Below are positions 4,905-5,429 of a stretch of DNA of 5,429 nt, piece after piece. The notes below the pieces were generated by a model. That model made no database searches. It had not been told where the DNA came from and saw nothing but the letters and a program-made list of their open reading frames with translations. Each line of letters opens with the position of its first letter. Within the stretch, counting starts at the first letter, position 1. The translations under genes were made by a program, and so were the position numbers. Source of the DNA: Candidatus Peregrinibacteria bacterium (lineage in GTDB: Bacteria > Patescibacteriota > Gracilibacteria > UBA1369 > UBA12463); contig JAHFJT010000079.1 of NCBI GenBank assembly GCA_023245695.1, positions 1 through 5,429 on the forward strand. The letters run 5' to 3'.

Positions 4905-5195
4905 ATGACACTCAAACCAACAGACGATCATATCGTCGTGAAGGCCGAAGAGGCCGAAGAGAAGACCAAGTCTGGTATTTATATTCCGTCGACGGCATCG
5001 AAGGAGCGGCCGCAGATGGGTGAGGTGGTGGCGGTCGGTCCGGGAAAAATGACCGATGATGGCAAGCGACTCTCGATGGATGTGAAGGTTGGAGACAAGA
5101 TTCTTTTTTCTAAATATGGTCCAAGTGAGGTGAAGATCGAGGGGCAGGATCTTTTGATTTTGAATCAGGGTGATGTGCTCGCGATTGTTGAGTAA
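4905..5195 (+). CDS. groES: co-chaperonin GroES (Hsp10)
   Basis: The 96-aa protein has the full family length. GroES forms a seven-membered ring that caps GroEL and closes the folding chamber in the cytosol. The N-terminus MTLKPTDDHIVVK is the usual first strand. The mobile loop that contacts GroEL lies at about residues 18-34, around GIYIPSTASKERPQ. GEVVAVGPG (39-47) and the C-terminal DVLAIVE are typical. The ATG at 4905 fits the family start exactly. No Shine-Dalgarno sequence is visible; the preceding bases are TATTTTATTAT. It is first in the CIRCE-controlled operon, 45 bases ahead of groEL. Confidence 0.97.
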   Translation: MTLKPTDDHIVVKAEEAEEKTKSGIYIPSTASKERPQMGEVVAVGPGKMTDDGKRLSMDVKVGDKILFSKYGPSEVKIEGQDLLILNQGDVLAIVE

Positions 5196-5207
5196 GGATT
5201 TTTTTGA

Positions 5208-5429
<222 letters not shown>

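Overview
The window reads as ordinary bacterial chromosome with moderate GC. It carries six protein genes in three transcription blocks, plus one unusual non-coding gap of about 400 bases. The taxonomy is not resolved. RNase Y together with a CIRCE-controlled groES-groEL pair rules out an enterobacterial type of genome. T-rich leaders without Shine-Dalgarno sequences before most start codons, and a tRNA-like element without an encoded CCA, would fit a candidate-phyla (Patescibacteria/Peregrinibacteria-like) genome. That placement is inference only.

Left block (1-2468, + strand): a short leader with a possible terminator of an upstream unit is followed by rny (membrane-anchored RNase Y: TM helix, coiled coil, KH, HD). 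After a 22-base gap comes a DEDDh 3'-5' exonuclease with an ExoX-like C-terminal domain. The spacing suggests a two-gene nuclease operon.

Middle block (2469-3423, + strand): an extended -10 promoter precedes a two-domain PhnB-like VOC protein. The gap 3424-3831 encodes no recognisable protein but is dense in structure. It holds a 12-bp direct repeat with an inner 11-bp tandem repeat, then an element of about 95 nt whose core looks like a shortened alanine tRNA or tmRNA end inside a long closing helix. It also holds a second copy of that element's 16-base internal segment, two strong hairpins (one a clear terminator working in both directions), a 9-bp inverted repeat and a 21-bp palindrome.

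Right block (3832-5429): an orphan soluble histidine kinase on the - strand is transcribed divergently from the groES-groEL heat-shock operon. Each side has its own well-spaced promoter. The groES promoter lies inside a near-perfect CIRCE operator, so HrcA repression is expected. groEL runs off the right edge after 63 codons.

The protein genes are mostly housekeeping. The least explained parts are the 3424-3831 gap and two substitutions in the RNase Y HD metal site. I see no CRISPR array, transposase, integrase or defence cassette.
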